Position numbers and translations under genes: made by a program
The notes under the pieces: generated by a model
What the model saw: the letters and a program-made list of their open reading frames with translations, nothing else
Told to the model about the DNA's origin: nothing
The model's database searches: none
Assembly: GCA_002345215.1 (NCBI GenBank)
Contig: DDVH01000021.1
Span: 1 to 42,540 of the forward strand
Direction: 5' to 3'
DNA from: Anaerolineales bacterium UBA2317
Lineage (GTDB): Bacteria > Chloroflexota > Anaerolineae > Anaerolineales > Villigracilaceae
Length of the DNA: 42,540 bases
In this document: positions 1 to 9,070 of the stretch, in pieces
Layout: each line of letters opens with the position of its first letter
Position numbering within the stretch: the first letter of the stretch is position 1

Positions 1-1235
1 GCACGTTCTTTCATGCCGATTAAACCAAAATGACCAACAGGTTGTTTAGATTTAACATCAAAACCTAAACCATCATCTTGAATGATTAAATGAATATGAC
101 TATCTCGATTCAATAATTCCACTTTTATTTTTTTTGCCCCTGAATGTTTGGTTATATTTTCTATCGCTTCTTGAGCAATACGATAAATCGTCTGTTCTAC
201 GTTTGGGCTGAGAGAAGGCATCGGGTCGAGAGACAGGTTGAGGTCAAGTGAGAAGCGTGAAGCCGCAGATTCAGCAAGTTTTTTGATGGCGAGTGTTAAT
301 CCTAAATCTTCTAAATCCGATGAACGTAAGGCTTTCAAAGCGCGGCGAGTTTCATCTACGCCTTTGCGAGTCGCGTCAATAGATTTATCTACCAAATCGC
401 GCGTTTGATTTAAGTCCACATCAAAATAGGCTTTTGCAGTTTCAAGCGAAACGGATAACGCTGTGAGCGTATGAGCGACTGTGTCATGCAATTCGCGTGC
501 GAGACGATTCCGCTCCCGACTTAAGGTAAGTTGCTCAAGCGTGGACGCATAATGCGTTAGGTTTGCATTTGCTTCGCGCAAAGATTGTTGTTGCAAACGC
601 GAACGTGTTACTAGTGCGTTGATAAAAATTCCAACGGCAATAAAACTAATGGTGCGGACGATGGCAATAAAGATAAAAATAAAAACATTTCTGAAATCAA
701 ATTTGATTAAAAGAATCAATCCCATTTCAATAAAAGCGGTAGCGATGCTAAAAAAGATAACGTGAATAAGTTGATATTCCCATGCTACTAATACCAATGC
801 TACAAATAAAACAGGCAATTGACGTAATGCCATGCCTTCTGCATTTGAAAGCGGACCTTGTGGAAAACGCGGCACGACCAATGTATTGATAATAATTGGC
901 GCAGTAGAAATGACCAAAATCATTAAGGGATAAAAAATATTTCCGAGTTTTTCTCTTACCCAGCCCCAAAAAGAAAAAAGTAAAAATAGCAAAGCCGCAA
1001 TTCCATTGGTAATGTAAAAAAGATAAATTGGAAGAAATGGGTTTCGCCCCTGAGGTATTTCTCGCGGCAAAAGTGATTGTTGATTTTGTTGCAGTGTCTG
1101 AATTCGTTCCGCAATGGATAACATGTTTTGAATGCGCGGCGTGTACAAGGCAAAATCCACAATTGCCATGGCGATTAAAAAGCCGAGCCAAATCCATGCG
1201 GCGGTTCGGAGGATGCGAGAAGAATCGTCGTGCAT
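1..1235 (-). CDS. NarL/LiaS-type membrane sensor histidine kinase, C-terminus cut by window edge
   Basis: The frame is open from an ATG at 1235 to the left edge, about 411 residues, so the end of the protein is missing. The N-terminal half is hydrophobic with about six membrane segments. The second half carries the HisKA_3 dimerisation motif RLARELHDTVAHTLTALS, whose first His is the expected phosphoacceptor. It is followed by a HATPase N-box (TIYRIAQEAIENITKHSGA) and a G1-like QDDGLGFDV, and the visible part ends at GLIGMKER, typical of this kinase class. Such kinases phosphorylate a NarL/FixJ response regulator, usually encoded next door, so the partner probably lies beyond the left edge. 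The gene is transcribed away from the glycan operon and separated from it by a terminator and a perfect 16-bp palindrome. The sensed signal cannot be read from the sequence. Confidence 0.9.
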   Translation of the reverse strand, partial: MHDDSSRILRTAAWIWLGFLIAMAIVDFALYTPRIQNMLSIAERIQTLQQNQQSLLPREIPQGRNPFLPIYLFYITNGIAALLFLLFSFWGWVREKLGNIFYPLMILVISTAPIIINTLVVPRFPQGPLSNAEGMALRQLPVLFVALVLVAWEYQLIHVIFFSIATAFIEMGLILLIKFDFRNVFIFIFIAIVRTISFIAVGIFINALVTRSRLQQQSLREANANLTHYASTLEQLTLSRERNRLARELHDTVAHTLTALSVSLETAKAYFDVDLNQTRDLVDKSIDATRKGVDETRRALKALRSSDLEDLGLTLAIKKLAESAASRFSLDLNLSLDPMPSLSPNVEQTIYRIAQEAIENITKHSGAKKIKVELLNRDSHIHLIIQDDGLGFDVKSKQPVGHFGLIGMKER

Positions 1236-1301
1236 GAATTTATCTTATCACGAAGGATTCACCTGCGGATGTGTGAATAATCATTTCTTCTATTATTAAG
1301 A

Positions 1302-1317
1302 CATGACAATTGTCATG
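1302..1317. promoter_or_regulatory. Perfect 16-bp palindrome, candidate operator
   Basis: The sequence CATGACAATTGTCATG is a perfect inverted repeat 67 bp upstream of the sensor kinase start. On the minus strand a TAATAAT (-10-like) lies just downstream and no good -35 is present. The palindrome therefore sits where an activator or repressor would act on this promoter. Binding by the cognate NarL-type regulator is a guess. Confidence 0.45.
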
Positions 1318-1326
1318 GATCTATTT

Positions 1327-1354
1327 GAGAAAAACTCGAGGCTTATCAAACCTC
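1327..1354 (-). terminator. Rho-independent terminator at the end of the glycan operon
   Basis: On the minus strand a 7-bp stem with one G-U pair (GAGGTTT-GAT-AAGCCTC) is followed by GAG and five T residues. It begins 8 bp past the stop of the large membrane protein, and would close the long minus-strand glycan cluster before the sensor kinase gene. Confidence 0.6.
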
Positions 1355-1362
1355 AGGGTCAT

Positions 1363-3900
1363 TTATTGACGCGGCTCTTGTAATGGACATTGCAATGGAT
1401 GTTCCGGTAAGCGCTGGTACACATAACTTCCCACTTCAGAATTTATAAAAACAATCACTGCATCAATAAACGGTGCGTAATATGTTGTATTCCAACACCC
1501 AAGCACAATCACATCTGACGCATGAATTGAAAAATTCGGTTTATCACCTGCAATCACAACCCCTTGCGCCTGAACAGAATAAGGTCCTATCACAGTAAAT
1601 ACCAAACGTGAAAAATCTAAATAACGGTAATACGTGCTTCTATCTGGTTCACCTTCGCCCATAGGATAATATCGCGGATACAAAGCTCTCCCCTCCACAA
1701 TCATCGCTTGAGGATGAGATAAAAATTCAAGTAACTCCGTTTGTGAGAAACCTGATTGACTTAACAATCCGCTTTGCTCTAAATCTGTCATAATTAATTC
1801 AGGTTCTCGTACTTCATACCTTTTTTCAAATAACAGTTCAGATGCAGGAACAAAAGCCCCTATGATTAATACCAGTCCAAGTGACCAAAACGCTTGACGA
1901 TAATTAATTCCCTTCGCTTCATTTTTGATTTCAACTTGTTCACTCGCCTTCGGCAAAATCTTTAATAGACGCAAAATCCACAACATAATTTGAAATGCCC
2001 CAAGAATATAGTAAAAACAAATAATCCAATCTGCCGGAACAATATAACGCCCAGCAGATGTCATTCCTAGTGCGTTTGAAGCCATATAAGTCAAGAAGAT
2101 ACCTAATGGGAAAATCCCTAGCCATTTATTTTTTGACCAAGCGACTCCAATTCCAAGAGAAACAAAAAAAAGATTGATTAAAAGCAAGATACTTTCAGCA
2201 AAAGTGATACCGTCTCCCGTCCAACCTGACTGCCAATATGGTGCACCTTCTTTTACAGTATTCCATAAACTATCGAACATAAATGATGAAGGCAAGAAAA
2301 GAAAAGAAGTTATTAAGTTATGAAAAAAATGATTTGTAATATTACAAACTTGAGTATCACAACCAGTTTCTTGAAGCGGGTTCTTAATCAAATTAATTTT
2401 CGTGTGTTTATCTATGTTATGGTCTACAATTAGGTTTGGTGAGGAAGACTCGCCTTGAATTTGATAACGTTCATCAAGTATTAATAAAATCCTCGAATAG
2501 TACACATAAAACATAGGGTAGCCATTTTTTTGATTCCGTAACTCCCATGGTGTTGTCGCAATCAACATTCCAATTATTAAAACTAGTGAACCTAGCAATC
2601 GAATATTCCATTGAGTACGATAGGCAAACAAGAGAATAAATAAAATGGTGGCTGGTAACAATAAAAGAACATGAGTTCGTAACATTAATATCAAGCCAAG
2701 AACACCACCCGCGAAAACATTAAAATAAACTTTAGAAGGGTTTTTTATCCACTTGATTATACAAAGTAAGAAAAGAGCAACACCTATTGCCGTTGGGAAA
2801 TCTGTTGTCATCATTTTTGGACCAGCTAAGTCAATCCACTGAGCTGTTTTAATTGCATTAAGCCCACGTAATGCAATCAAAACAGCAAATGTGATCCCAA
2901 ATGTGCGGCTATGTAACTCCTTGCCAATTAGATAAATAACTACTGGGTAAACTGAAAATAAAATTGCTTGTACAGTTAGTATTTTCTCAATATCTTGTCC
3001 AAGTATTAGATATAAATAGGTTAAAAATGAAGAATATAGTGCACGGTCAAGAAATACATTATTAAAAAGACCCTGCCCGATCAGTGCAAATTGGCTGACT
3101 GTATCAAACAAAGCACTATCTGAGTATGGATACATAACATTTTTTGCTGTATCAGGCATAAAGTAATTAGGAACTATAGGTTCGCGTGCCCATAAAAATG
3201 CAGTAATAAGAAAGCAACTAAGGCAAAAAGCTATATCAAAATGCAGATTATTTTTTATTCCACTTTTTATTTGGAAGTATGCAAATATCGCTCCAATAAA
3301 TAAAGAAAATAAAACTTGTGCTCCCAATACTGGTACCCCTGCCCCATACCAATAATCTTCTGGACGGCGAATCCCAATTCCAGTAAAAATAACAATTAGA
3401 GTTATAAGTGTTAAAACTATTAATGAAATTATCACGGCTTTGAGGGATATTCTATTTTCAGTGGTTATAAACCATAGAGTTTTTTGTCTGTGTTCAATAA
3501 TAAAAATCAATAAAGTGGTAAAAGTAGTAAATGTTAACCAAACTAAAATTGGTTGTAAACGCAGAACATAAGAGGCAAATCTACCAAGCCTGTAAGAGGG
3601 GTATAACAAAAATAGAAATAAAAACAAGAAAGAAAAAAAGACCACAAAATATAAATTTTTATTGCTAGTAAATGACAGCCAAAGGCTTTGAGTTTTTTCA
3701 GGTTGTTTGCTCAGTTTCCAAGTTAGAAAAAGAAGCGGGATAGAAAATAAAATTATTCCACCTGCTAGAATCAATCTTTCAAGAGAGTATCCAAAAAGCA
3801 AGGCATTTTTAGGGTCAGATGGAGAAGCAAGAATTGCCAAACAAGTTGCCCAGGCAGTGATTGCTATGAAGAGAAAGTAAAGGAGTAATTTTTTATTCAT
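1363..3900 (-). CDS. Large polytopic membrane protein, probable GT-C type glycosyltransferase
   Basis: The predicted product has 845 residues, with a dozen or more hydrophobic segments over the first ~680 and a soluble C-terminal tail of about 150. The plan of many membrane segments with extracytoplasmic loops, and motifs such as RALYSSFLTYLYLILG and DLAGPKMMTTDFPTA, resemble GT-C (ArnT/PMT-like) enzymes that use lipid-linked sugars. I do not see a diagnostic catalytic motif, so the transferase call is inference. The ATG at 3900 is preferred over a TTG 45 bp upstream, because it overlaps the stop of the preceding WecA-like gene by 8 bp (ATGAATAA), which implies translational coupling. As the last gene of the glycan cluster it could decorate lipid-linked or exported glycan, or act as a polymerase or ligase. 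Confidence 0.75.
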   Translation of the reverse strand: MNKKLLLYFLFIAITAWATCLAILASPSDPKNALLFGYSLERLILAGGIILFSIPLLFLTWKLSKQPEKTQSLWLSFTSNKNLYFVVFFSFLFLFLFLLYPSYRLGRFASYVLRLQPILVWLTFTTFTTLLIFIIEHRQKTLWFITTENRISLKAVIISLIVLTLITLIVIFTGIGIRRPEDYWYGAGVPVLGAQVLFSLFIGAIFAYFQIKSGIKNNLHFDIAFCLSCFLITAFLWAREPIVPNYFMPDTAKNVMYPYSDSALFDTVSQFALIGQGLFNNVFLDRALYSSFLTYLYLILGQDIEKILTVQAILFSVYPVVIYLIGKELHSRTFGITFAVLIALRGLNAIKTAQWIDLAGPKMMTTDFPTAIGVALFLLCIIKWIKNPSKVYFNVFAGGVLGLILMLRTHVLLLLPATILFILLFAYRTQWNIRLLGSLVLIIGMLIATTPWELRNQKNGYPMFYVYYSRILLILDERYQIQGESSSPNLIVDHNIDKHTKINLIKNPLQETGCDTQVCNITNHFFHNLITSFLFLPSSFMFDSLWNTVKEGAPYWQSGWTGDGITFAESILLLINLFFVSLGIGVAWSKNKWLGIFPLGIFLTYMASNALGMTSAGRYIVPADWIICFYYILGAFQIMLWILRLLKILPKASEQVEIKNEAKGINYRQAFWSLGLVLIIGAFVPASELLFEKRYEVREPELIMTDLEQSGLLSQSGFSQTELLEFLSHPQAMIVEGRALYPRYYPMGEGEPDRSTYYRYLDFSRLVFTVIGPYSVQAQGVVIAGDKPNFSIHASDVIVLGCWNTTYYAPFIDAVIVFINSEVGSYVYQRLPEHPLQCPLQEPRQ

Positions 3901-4948
3901 CAAGAGTTGGTTTGCGCTCAAGCCAGAGCAAAATAAAGATACCACACACCACAGTAGTTACAAAAACTACTAAAGCTAAGAAAGGTGTAAATGATAACGT
4001 AAAGTAAGCCAAACAACTAATACCTAATGAGATAATATGCGTAAGGATAACTGCGATTTTCGGTGTAAAGCCCAAAGCAATTAAGCGGTGATAGGTATGA
4101 TCTCGCCTTCCGCTTCCAATTGGTTGTTTTCTTTTGAAACGAGACAATACTACTAAACTAGTATCAAAAATTGGTATCCCTAGCAACATGATTGGAACAA
4201 TCCAAGAAGATTCAGGGTTTTTCTCTAAAGGATTATATAAGATGCCTAATGTAGCAAGTAAAAAGCCAATGGCTTGTGCCCCTGAATCCCCGAGAAAGAA
4301 GCGGGATTTTATTCCATTCCAAAAATATAAAGATATGTTGATACTTAGGAGTACTGCTGACCAAATTACAAGTGTAAATTGATTCGCCAAAATTGTTGCC
4401 CCCATAAAAAATAAAGAGGCAATAACCCCTATACCTGCCGCAATACCATCCATACTATCAATCATATTAAGCGCATTTGTAATGCCTATTAACCAAAAAT
4501 AAGTTATCAAAATATTTAATGTCTCAGCAAAAGCTAAAGGTAAATAGCCTTGTAGTGCAAAATTTGTCATAAAGCGAACTTGTATTCCAAGTGAGATTAA
4601 TAAAGTCGAAGCAACTATTTGGCCAAGTAATTTTGGTACAGCTGAAAGTCCTTGCAGGTCATCCCAAACACCAAAAAGTACAATAATCAATGTACCAAGC
4701 AAAGTAACTAAGATATCAAAATTTAGTAATCTATTAAATACAATTGCAATAACAAGCAATGTGAATGAGATCAAAATCCCACCTGCTAATGGGGTGGACC
4801 GTGTATGCTTTTTATGTGGAGCAGAATTAGGTACATCAACAATGCCAAGTTTTAATGCTAATATTGTTGACGGTATCCCAAAACTTATACCAATTATTAT
4901 AGAAAGAAGGAATACAAGCAATAGTTCGTTTAAAAAAGGCTCTGTCAT
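3893..4948 (-). CDS. Undecaprenyl-phosphate phosphosugar transferase, WecA/MraY family
   Basis: This 351-residue protein has about ten membrane segments and the family hallmarks in order. These are PHKKHTRSTPLAGG near residue 44, the Asp-rich GVWDDLQGL near 95, NALNMIDSMDGIAAG near 158, FFLGDSGAQAIG near 217 and the His-containing loop GRRDHTYHRL near 283. WecA-family enzymes move a HexNAc-1-phosphate from UDP-HexNAc to undecaprenyl phosphate on the inner face of the membrane, starting a lipid-linked glycan. No Wzx or Wzy is visible, but an ABC exporter is, so this is probably the initiator for the ABC-dependent glycan made here. The exact sugar cannot be told; a teichoic-acid-like TagO role is an alternative. 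No strong ribosome binding site precedes the ATG. Confidence 0.93.
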   Translation of the reverse strand: MTEPFLNELLLVFLLSIIIGISFGIPSTILALKLGIVDVPNSAPHKKHTRSTPLAGGILISFTLLVIAIVFNRLLNFDILVTLLGTLIIVLFGVWDDLQGLSAVPKLLGQIVASTLLISLGIQVRFMTNFALQGYLPLAFAETLNILITYFWLIGITNALNMIDSMDGIAAGIGVIASLFFMGATILANQFTLVIWSAVLLSINISLYFWNGIKSRFFLGDSGAQAIGFLLATLGILYNPLEKNPESSWIVPIMLLGIPIFDTSLVVLSRFKRKQPIGSGRRDHTYHRLIALGFTPKIAVILTHIISLGISCLAYFTLSFTPFLALVVFVTTVVCGIFILLWLERKPTLDE

Positions 4949-4979
4949 ACAAGTAGTTTATCAGAGTTTAATTCCCGTC

Positions 4980-5741
4980 TTAGCGGTTTCGCAATGCCTT
5001 TCGGTACACCACAGATATAAAAAATTGCATCATGCTCCGCAGATGTAAAAATAAATAATACATACTTTTACGGCTAGAGCGTTGCGCATCATGCCGAACT
5101 TGAACATGCGTATCAACAGCTACATTCATCCCTTGCAAACGTGCGCGCGTGCAAAAATCTACATCTTCAAAATATAAGAAAAACTTTTCATCCATGCCAC
5201 CCAATTGTCGATAAGTATTCGAGCGCATGAACAAAAACATTCCTGCAATCCAATCTGGATACATGATTCCGTTTTGGTCTATTACAAAATCCTCAGATGT
5301 AGCTACATGCAAACGCCTCTTGATTAATGTGAACAGGTTCGGCAACCTCCGAAATGAATCTTGCGTGACGCCATTCTCATCTACAATTTTAAGAGCAATT
5401 ATATCTAATGAATGTTTTTCAAGGCTCTCTATTAATCGCATAAAAACTGGCTGTTCAAATACCAAGTCTGGATTAAGAATTGCAAAATATTCTCCAGTGG
5501 CAAACTGAAAAGCTCGGTTATGATTTTCTGCAAAGCCTAATTTTTTATCATTGCGAAGCACCTGAACAGAATGCCAAGCTTTCGATTCAGAATCTTGTAA
5601 ATCATTTCCAAAATTATCAGTCAGAATAATTTGAAATCGTTTCGTTTCTTGTTCATATTTTTGTAAACTGGTCAGCAAACGCAAAACTTCTTCAGAATCC
5701 CCATGGCTGACTATAGAAAGGGAAATAAAAGGAGCTGGCAT
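4980..5741 (-). CDS. GT2-family glycosyltransferase, rhamnosyltransferase-like
   Basis: The 253-residue product has a GT-A fold. It opens with SLSIVSHGDSEEVLRLL, then an ILTDN nucleotide-binding strand, GFAENHNRAF, and the acidic metal motif AILNPDLVF (an NPD variant of DXD). FLYFEDVDFCTRARLQGM near residue 192 holds the likely catalytic acidic residues. This pattern is typical of WbbL-type enzymes that transfer rhamnose or similar sugars from dTDP or UDP donors. It lies 15 bp after the next GT2 gene and 31 bp before the WecA-like gene, so it is co-transcribed. The ATG at 5741 is chosen over an in-frame TTG at 5750. No transmembrane segment is obvious. Donor and acceptor are unknown. Confidence 0.88.
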   Translation of the reverse strand: MPAPFISLSIVSHGDSEEVLRLLTSLQKYEQETKRFQIILTDNFGNDLQDSESKAWHSVQVLRNDKKLGFAENHNRAFQFATGEYFAILNPDLVFEQPVFMRLIESLEKHSLDIIALKIVDENGVTQDSFRRLPNLFTLIKRRLHVATSEDFVIDQNGIMYPDWIAGMFLFMRSNTYRQLGGMDEKFFLYFEDVDFCTRARLQGMNVAVDTHVQVRHDAQRSSRKSMYYLFLHLRSMMQFFISVVYRKALRNR

Positions 5742-5756
5742 AATTTTCAAGTTAAC

Positions 5757-6710
5757 TTATTTTCTTCCTGATACTTGTGCTTCACGATATGCTGTTATTT
5801 GCCCCATCCTGCCAAAGATACCATCAACAACACCAAGAAAAAATGCGAATATCTTCCTTGATTTCTGATCTTCAAATAAAAGCATCTTCATCATCAAATA
5901 ACATCCAGACATAAAATCATAAATTGCCCAATATGGGTAACGAAAAGCATATAAGCTATGCATAATTATACGATTACGGTTAATGTAATACCAGCGCAGC
6001 GGTGAATGAAAAGTTGGGCGAACCTTAAAAATACCGATTCTTTTTAATTTCTGATTCCCCAAACGGTGTAGGAGGTTTGCTTTACATGCCACTAGAATTT
6101 TGAACCCAAATTTTTTCGCTCTTAGACAATATTCGGTATCTACATAATCAATAAAAAAATCATCACGGAAATCACCGATTTCTTTATATGCAGAAAGATC
6201 GTTTAGTGATCCGGACGTAATTATTAAAGAAACATCGTCTATGAAATCCTGTTTACACTGAACTCTTTCAAAGGAGAATTTATTTTTTTTTCTAAGAAAA
6301 CGAGTAGGAGTATTAGATTGTGCATCTATTATATTAGGCGAAACAATTGCAATTTTTTCTTTATTGTTTCTGTAATTTTTATACACAAGTAGTAGTTCTT
6401 GTATCATATTTGAATCAGGTGTACTATCTTGATCAAACACAACTGCATAATCATATCCATTTATGATACCCCAATTAAAAGCCTGGTTTAATGCAGTTGC
6501 TACCCCAAGGTTTAATTGATTAAAGATAACTTCAACTATTGAATCTCTATTATTTAGCTCTTGAGTTAAATAAGTAGAAAAATCTGCATTTGAAGTATTA
6601 TCAACAATAAGCACTCTGTCAACTTGTTTACAAAGTGCATCTAGGTTTGATAAAAACTCTATAGGTGGATTAAATGTGATAATTATCCCTAAAATGGTTT
6701 CTTTGGGCAT
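5757..6710 (-). CDS. GT2-family glycosyltransferase of the RfbF/RfbN rhamnosyltransferase type
   Basis: This 317-residue GT-A enzyme begins with ILGIIITFNPP, followed by RVLIVDNTSN, NLGVATALNQAF, the donor/metal motif VVFDQDSTPD near residue 95, and FFIDYVDTEYCLRAKKFG near 185. The FDQDS motif and the overall length match the bacterial rhamnosyltransferases that use dTDP-L-rhamnose, and all four rml genes are present in the same cluster. An AAGAGAAACC purine-rich stretch precedes the ATG. The C-terminal region around PLRWYYINRNRI is also typical of this subfamily. Acceptor and linkage cannot be read. Confidence 0.9.
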   Translation of the reverse strand: MPKETILGIIITFNPPIEFLSNLDALCKQVDRVLIVDNTSNADFSTYLTQELNNRDSIVEVIFNQLNLGVATALNQAFNWGIINGYDYAVVFDQDSTPDSNMIQELLLVYKNYRNNKEKIAIVSPNIIDAQSNTPTRFLRKKNKFSFERVQCKQDFIDDVSLIITSGSLNDLSAYKEIGDFRDDFFIDYVDTEYCLRAKKFGFKILVACKANLLHRLGNQKLKRIGIFKVRPTFHSPLRWYYINRNRIIMHSLYAFRYPYWAIYDFMSGCYLMMKMLLFEDQKSRKIFAFFLGVVDGIFGRMGQITAYREAQVSGRK

Positions 6711-6783
6711 GGTTTCTCTTTAAGTCAATCAAGCCATCATTATAAGTTTCTATCCGTAATATATCTCTATATCATATCTCTTA

Positions 6784-7752
6784 TCAACTTATCTTATTAA
6801 GATAGGTAAGAAAATTTTTTGCCTGCAAAGTAGATTTTTCTTCTTTATTAATACTACGTGGAACACGTTGAAGAGAGACAAAAAATTCATGTGAACCATA
6901 AGTTGTATCAGAAAACTCAGCTATCACAAAATCAACTAAATCTAATTGACAAGCTTGCTCTAGAATTTTCAAAAAGCTTAAAGGGGTTAAGATGTTTACA
7001 TGTACATCCTCATATTCTTCAGAACTCAAGTACTTTTTTGCCTGCTCTAATGCCTGTTGGATAGTGCCATGATGCTCTAAATTTTCCGAATCGATTTTTT
7101 TATTCCAAGCATCTAAAGCATTGACTTTGGTAGCCAGAGATACTTGATCAAAAATATCCTTAATACCAGGTCGGCGCTTGTCCATCAAATAGGATTCCAC
7201 CAATGTGCCTAGAGATGTTAGGTCTCTTTTGTAGTCAAAAGTAAACCTCTTGTCTGGAATTGCTAATGCTAAGATACCATTATCTTTTAACACAAGAGCA
7301 ATTTCTCTTAACCAGCCCAGCATGTTAGGTACATGCTCAATAACATGAGATGCCACAACATAATCAAATAATTTCCCGTTCACTAATTCAGGTAATGTTT
7401 GTTCTCCCCATAAGTAATCTGTATCTACAATGTCACTAATATTAACATTTGGATCATTTTTATATTTTTCACGGAGATACTCAGCAGTAGAAAAATCAAC
7501 ATAATAAATTTTTCCACCGCTCTCTTCTTTTGTAACCATAGGCCAACATAAAGCACCAATTTCGATACCTTCCTGAGTAGCAGGCAAAATCTTGCTTAAA
7601 ATTATTGCCTTTCGATCAGAGATTCTGGGTAGATTCCGAGTTGACAAATCAGGATTTAATTTTTTCAATATCATATTAATCCCGTTCTTGGAAACTAAGG
7701 ATTCTGGAAGCAGATGATAGATATACTTAAGAAAACCATATAAACGAGACAT
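6784..7752 (-). CDS. Class I SAM-dependent methyltransferase, paralogue of the next upstream gene
   Basis: The 322-residue product has a Methyltransf_11-like core: GIEIGALCWPMVTKEES (motif I region near residue 60), an acidic strand IYYVDFS, and DYVVASHVIEHVPNMLGWL near 131, followed by ALAIPDKRFTFD. It closely resembles residues ~30-285 of the gene at 7785-9023, but stops after the catalytic part and lacks that protein's C-terminal beta domain. It is soluble, without a signal peptide. Its place between glycosyltransferases suggests methylation of a sugar in the glycan or its precursor; the target position is unknown. The two neighbours are probably a tandem duplication with functional divergence. 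Confidence 0.85.
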   Translation of the reverse strand: MSRLYGFLKYIYHLLPESLVSKNGINMILKKLNPDLSTRNLPRISDRKAIILSKILPATQEGIEIGALCWPMVTKEESGGKIYYVDFSTAEYLREKYKNDPNVNISDIVDTDYLWGEQTLPELVNGKLFDYVVASHVIEHVPNMLGWLREIALVLKDNGILALAIPDKRFTFDYKRDLTSLGTLVESYLMDKRRPGIKDIFDQVSLATKVNALDAWNKKIDSENLEHHGTIQQALEQAKKYLSSEEYEDVHVNILTPLSFLKILEQACQLDLVDFVIAEFSDTTYGSHEFFVSLQRVPRSINKEEKSTLQAKNFLTYLNKIS

Positions 7753-7784
7753 AAATCAATTTCTCCATAGAGATAATGTGTATC

Positions 7785-9023
7785 TTAGAAATTCAGTTTT
7801 ATTTCTTTATAACCAACTACTTCACCAGATGAATTGCAAACTTTCAAATGAATATTTAAGTTTCTACCTTTAAACTCTTTAAGTGTAACTACTAGAAGCA
7901 TTGTACGGCTCTCACCTACATTTATTGAAGCAAAAGTATTATTTCCAATAATTTCTCCTGTTAATGGATTTGTCTCTTTTAGTGTCATATCAATTAGTGT
8001 AGGTAAATTAGTATCAGCAATAACTGTTAAATCTTGGGCATTTGAACTTCCAATGTTCATCATAGAAACTGCTATTTTAATATTTTTGACATTAAGCTGT
8101 TGTAGTTGATCAGAAGCCGAATCTGCTACAACAATATTTACGCCAGAAGTTTCTATTTTTTCTCGAATTTGGGAGATATTTGACAATTGTAATTCCAGAA
8201 TTTGTTCCTTTGATAAATGTCTAGGTATCCTTTTTAAGGAAACTAAAAATTCATGTGAGTTATAAAATGTATCGTGAAAAGCAGAAAATACATAGTTAAA
8301 TAGTCCGAGTTGGCAAGATGCTTCAATCAAATCTAAAAATCTTGATGGCGTAAGGATATTTACATGAACATCTTGATATTGATCTGTGGCTAAATACTGT
8401 TGTGCAGATAAATGCGCTGCTTTCAAACTCCCAGAGTGTTCTAATTTATCTAACTGAATTCCGCCATTCCATGCTAAAACCATATCGACTTTGCATGAAA
8501 GGGATTTATGATCAAAAATACTTTTAGGAGTGGGGCGTCTTCGGTTCAATAAATATGCCTCAATCAATTCGCCCATAGATGTTAGTTCTCTTTTTATATC
8601 GAAGGTATATCGCTTATCGGGAATGGCAAGTGAAAGTGTACCATCATCCTTAAGGACTTCGGATATCTCTTGTAACCAACCTAACATGTTGGGCACATGC
8701 TCAATCACATGTGAAGCGATAACATAGTCAAACAACCTACCATCAACAATTTCGGGGAGGGTCTTCTCGCCCCATAAGTAATCTGTTTCGACTATTTCAT
8801 TTATGTTAACTGCTTTGTTATTTTTATACTTCTCGCGCAAATATTCTGCTTTAGAATAATCTACGTAGTAAATTTTCCCATTACTTTCTCGCTTCGTAAC
8901 AATAGGCCAGCATAATGGTCCAATCTCTAAGCCTTCTTGCTCTGATGGAGAAATAGATAATAGCATTTTACTTTTTCGTTCTAAGCCTTGTATATTAACT
9001 TTAGGCAATTGGGATTCATTCAT
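7785..9023 (-). CDS. SAM-dependent methyltransferase fused to a C-terminal beta domain shared with the cluster's secreted enzymes
   Basis: Residues ~30-285 form the same methyltransferase as the neighbouring gene (GLEIGPLCWPIVTKRES, YYVDYSKAEYL, DYVIASHVIEHVPNMLGWL, LAIPDKRYTFD). Residues ~296-412 form a separate domain. Its KETNPLTGEIIGNN and INVGESRTMLLVVTL line up with QETDPGTGTVIGDN and NVGAGENRTVVVFVTF at the C-terminus of the secreted sugar dehydrogenase and trypsin encoded in the same cluster. LTVIAD also matches ITVSAN, and the final strand VCNSSGEVVGYK matches FRDASNNILGS. The conserved cysteines of the secreted copies are absent and there is no signal peptide, so this copy should stay in the cytoplasm. 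A role as a glycan-binding module is inferred. AAGGATAAAT precedes the ATG. Confidence 0.88.
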   Translation of the reverse strand: MNESQLPKVNIQGLERKSKMLLSISPSEQEGLEIGPLCWPIVTKRESNGKIYYVDYSKAEYLREKYKNNKAVNINEIVETDYLWGEKTLPEIVDGRLFDYVIASHVIEHVPNMLGWLQEISEVLKDDGTLSLAIPDKRYTFDIKRELTSMGELIEAYLLNRRRPTPKSIFDHKSLSCKVDMVLAWNGGIQLDKLEHSGSLKAAHLSAQQYLATDQYQDVHVNILTPSRFLDLIEASCQLGLFNYVFSAFHDTFYNSHEFLVSLKRIPRHLSKEQILELQLSNISQIREKIETSGVNIVVADSASDQLQQLNVKNIKIAVSMMNIGSSNAQDLTVIADTNLPTLIDMTLKETNPLTGEIIGNNTFASINVGESRTMLLVVTLKEFKGRNLNIHLKVCNSSGEVVGYKEIKLNF

Positions 9024-9070
9024 ATTTATCCTTGAAAGCTCGATGATTCTAGTTCTTAAAACTTTTCTGA

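Noticed and set aside
748..1197. Open frame of 149 codons on the minus strand inside the sensor kinase
   Set aside because: Shifted frame of the real kinase; its residues show no family pattern while the kinase frame has membrane segments followed by clear HisKA_3 and HATPase motifs.
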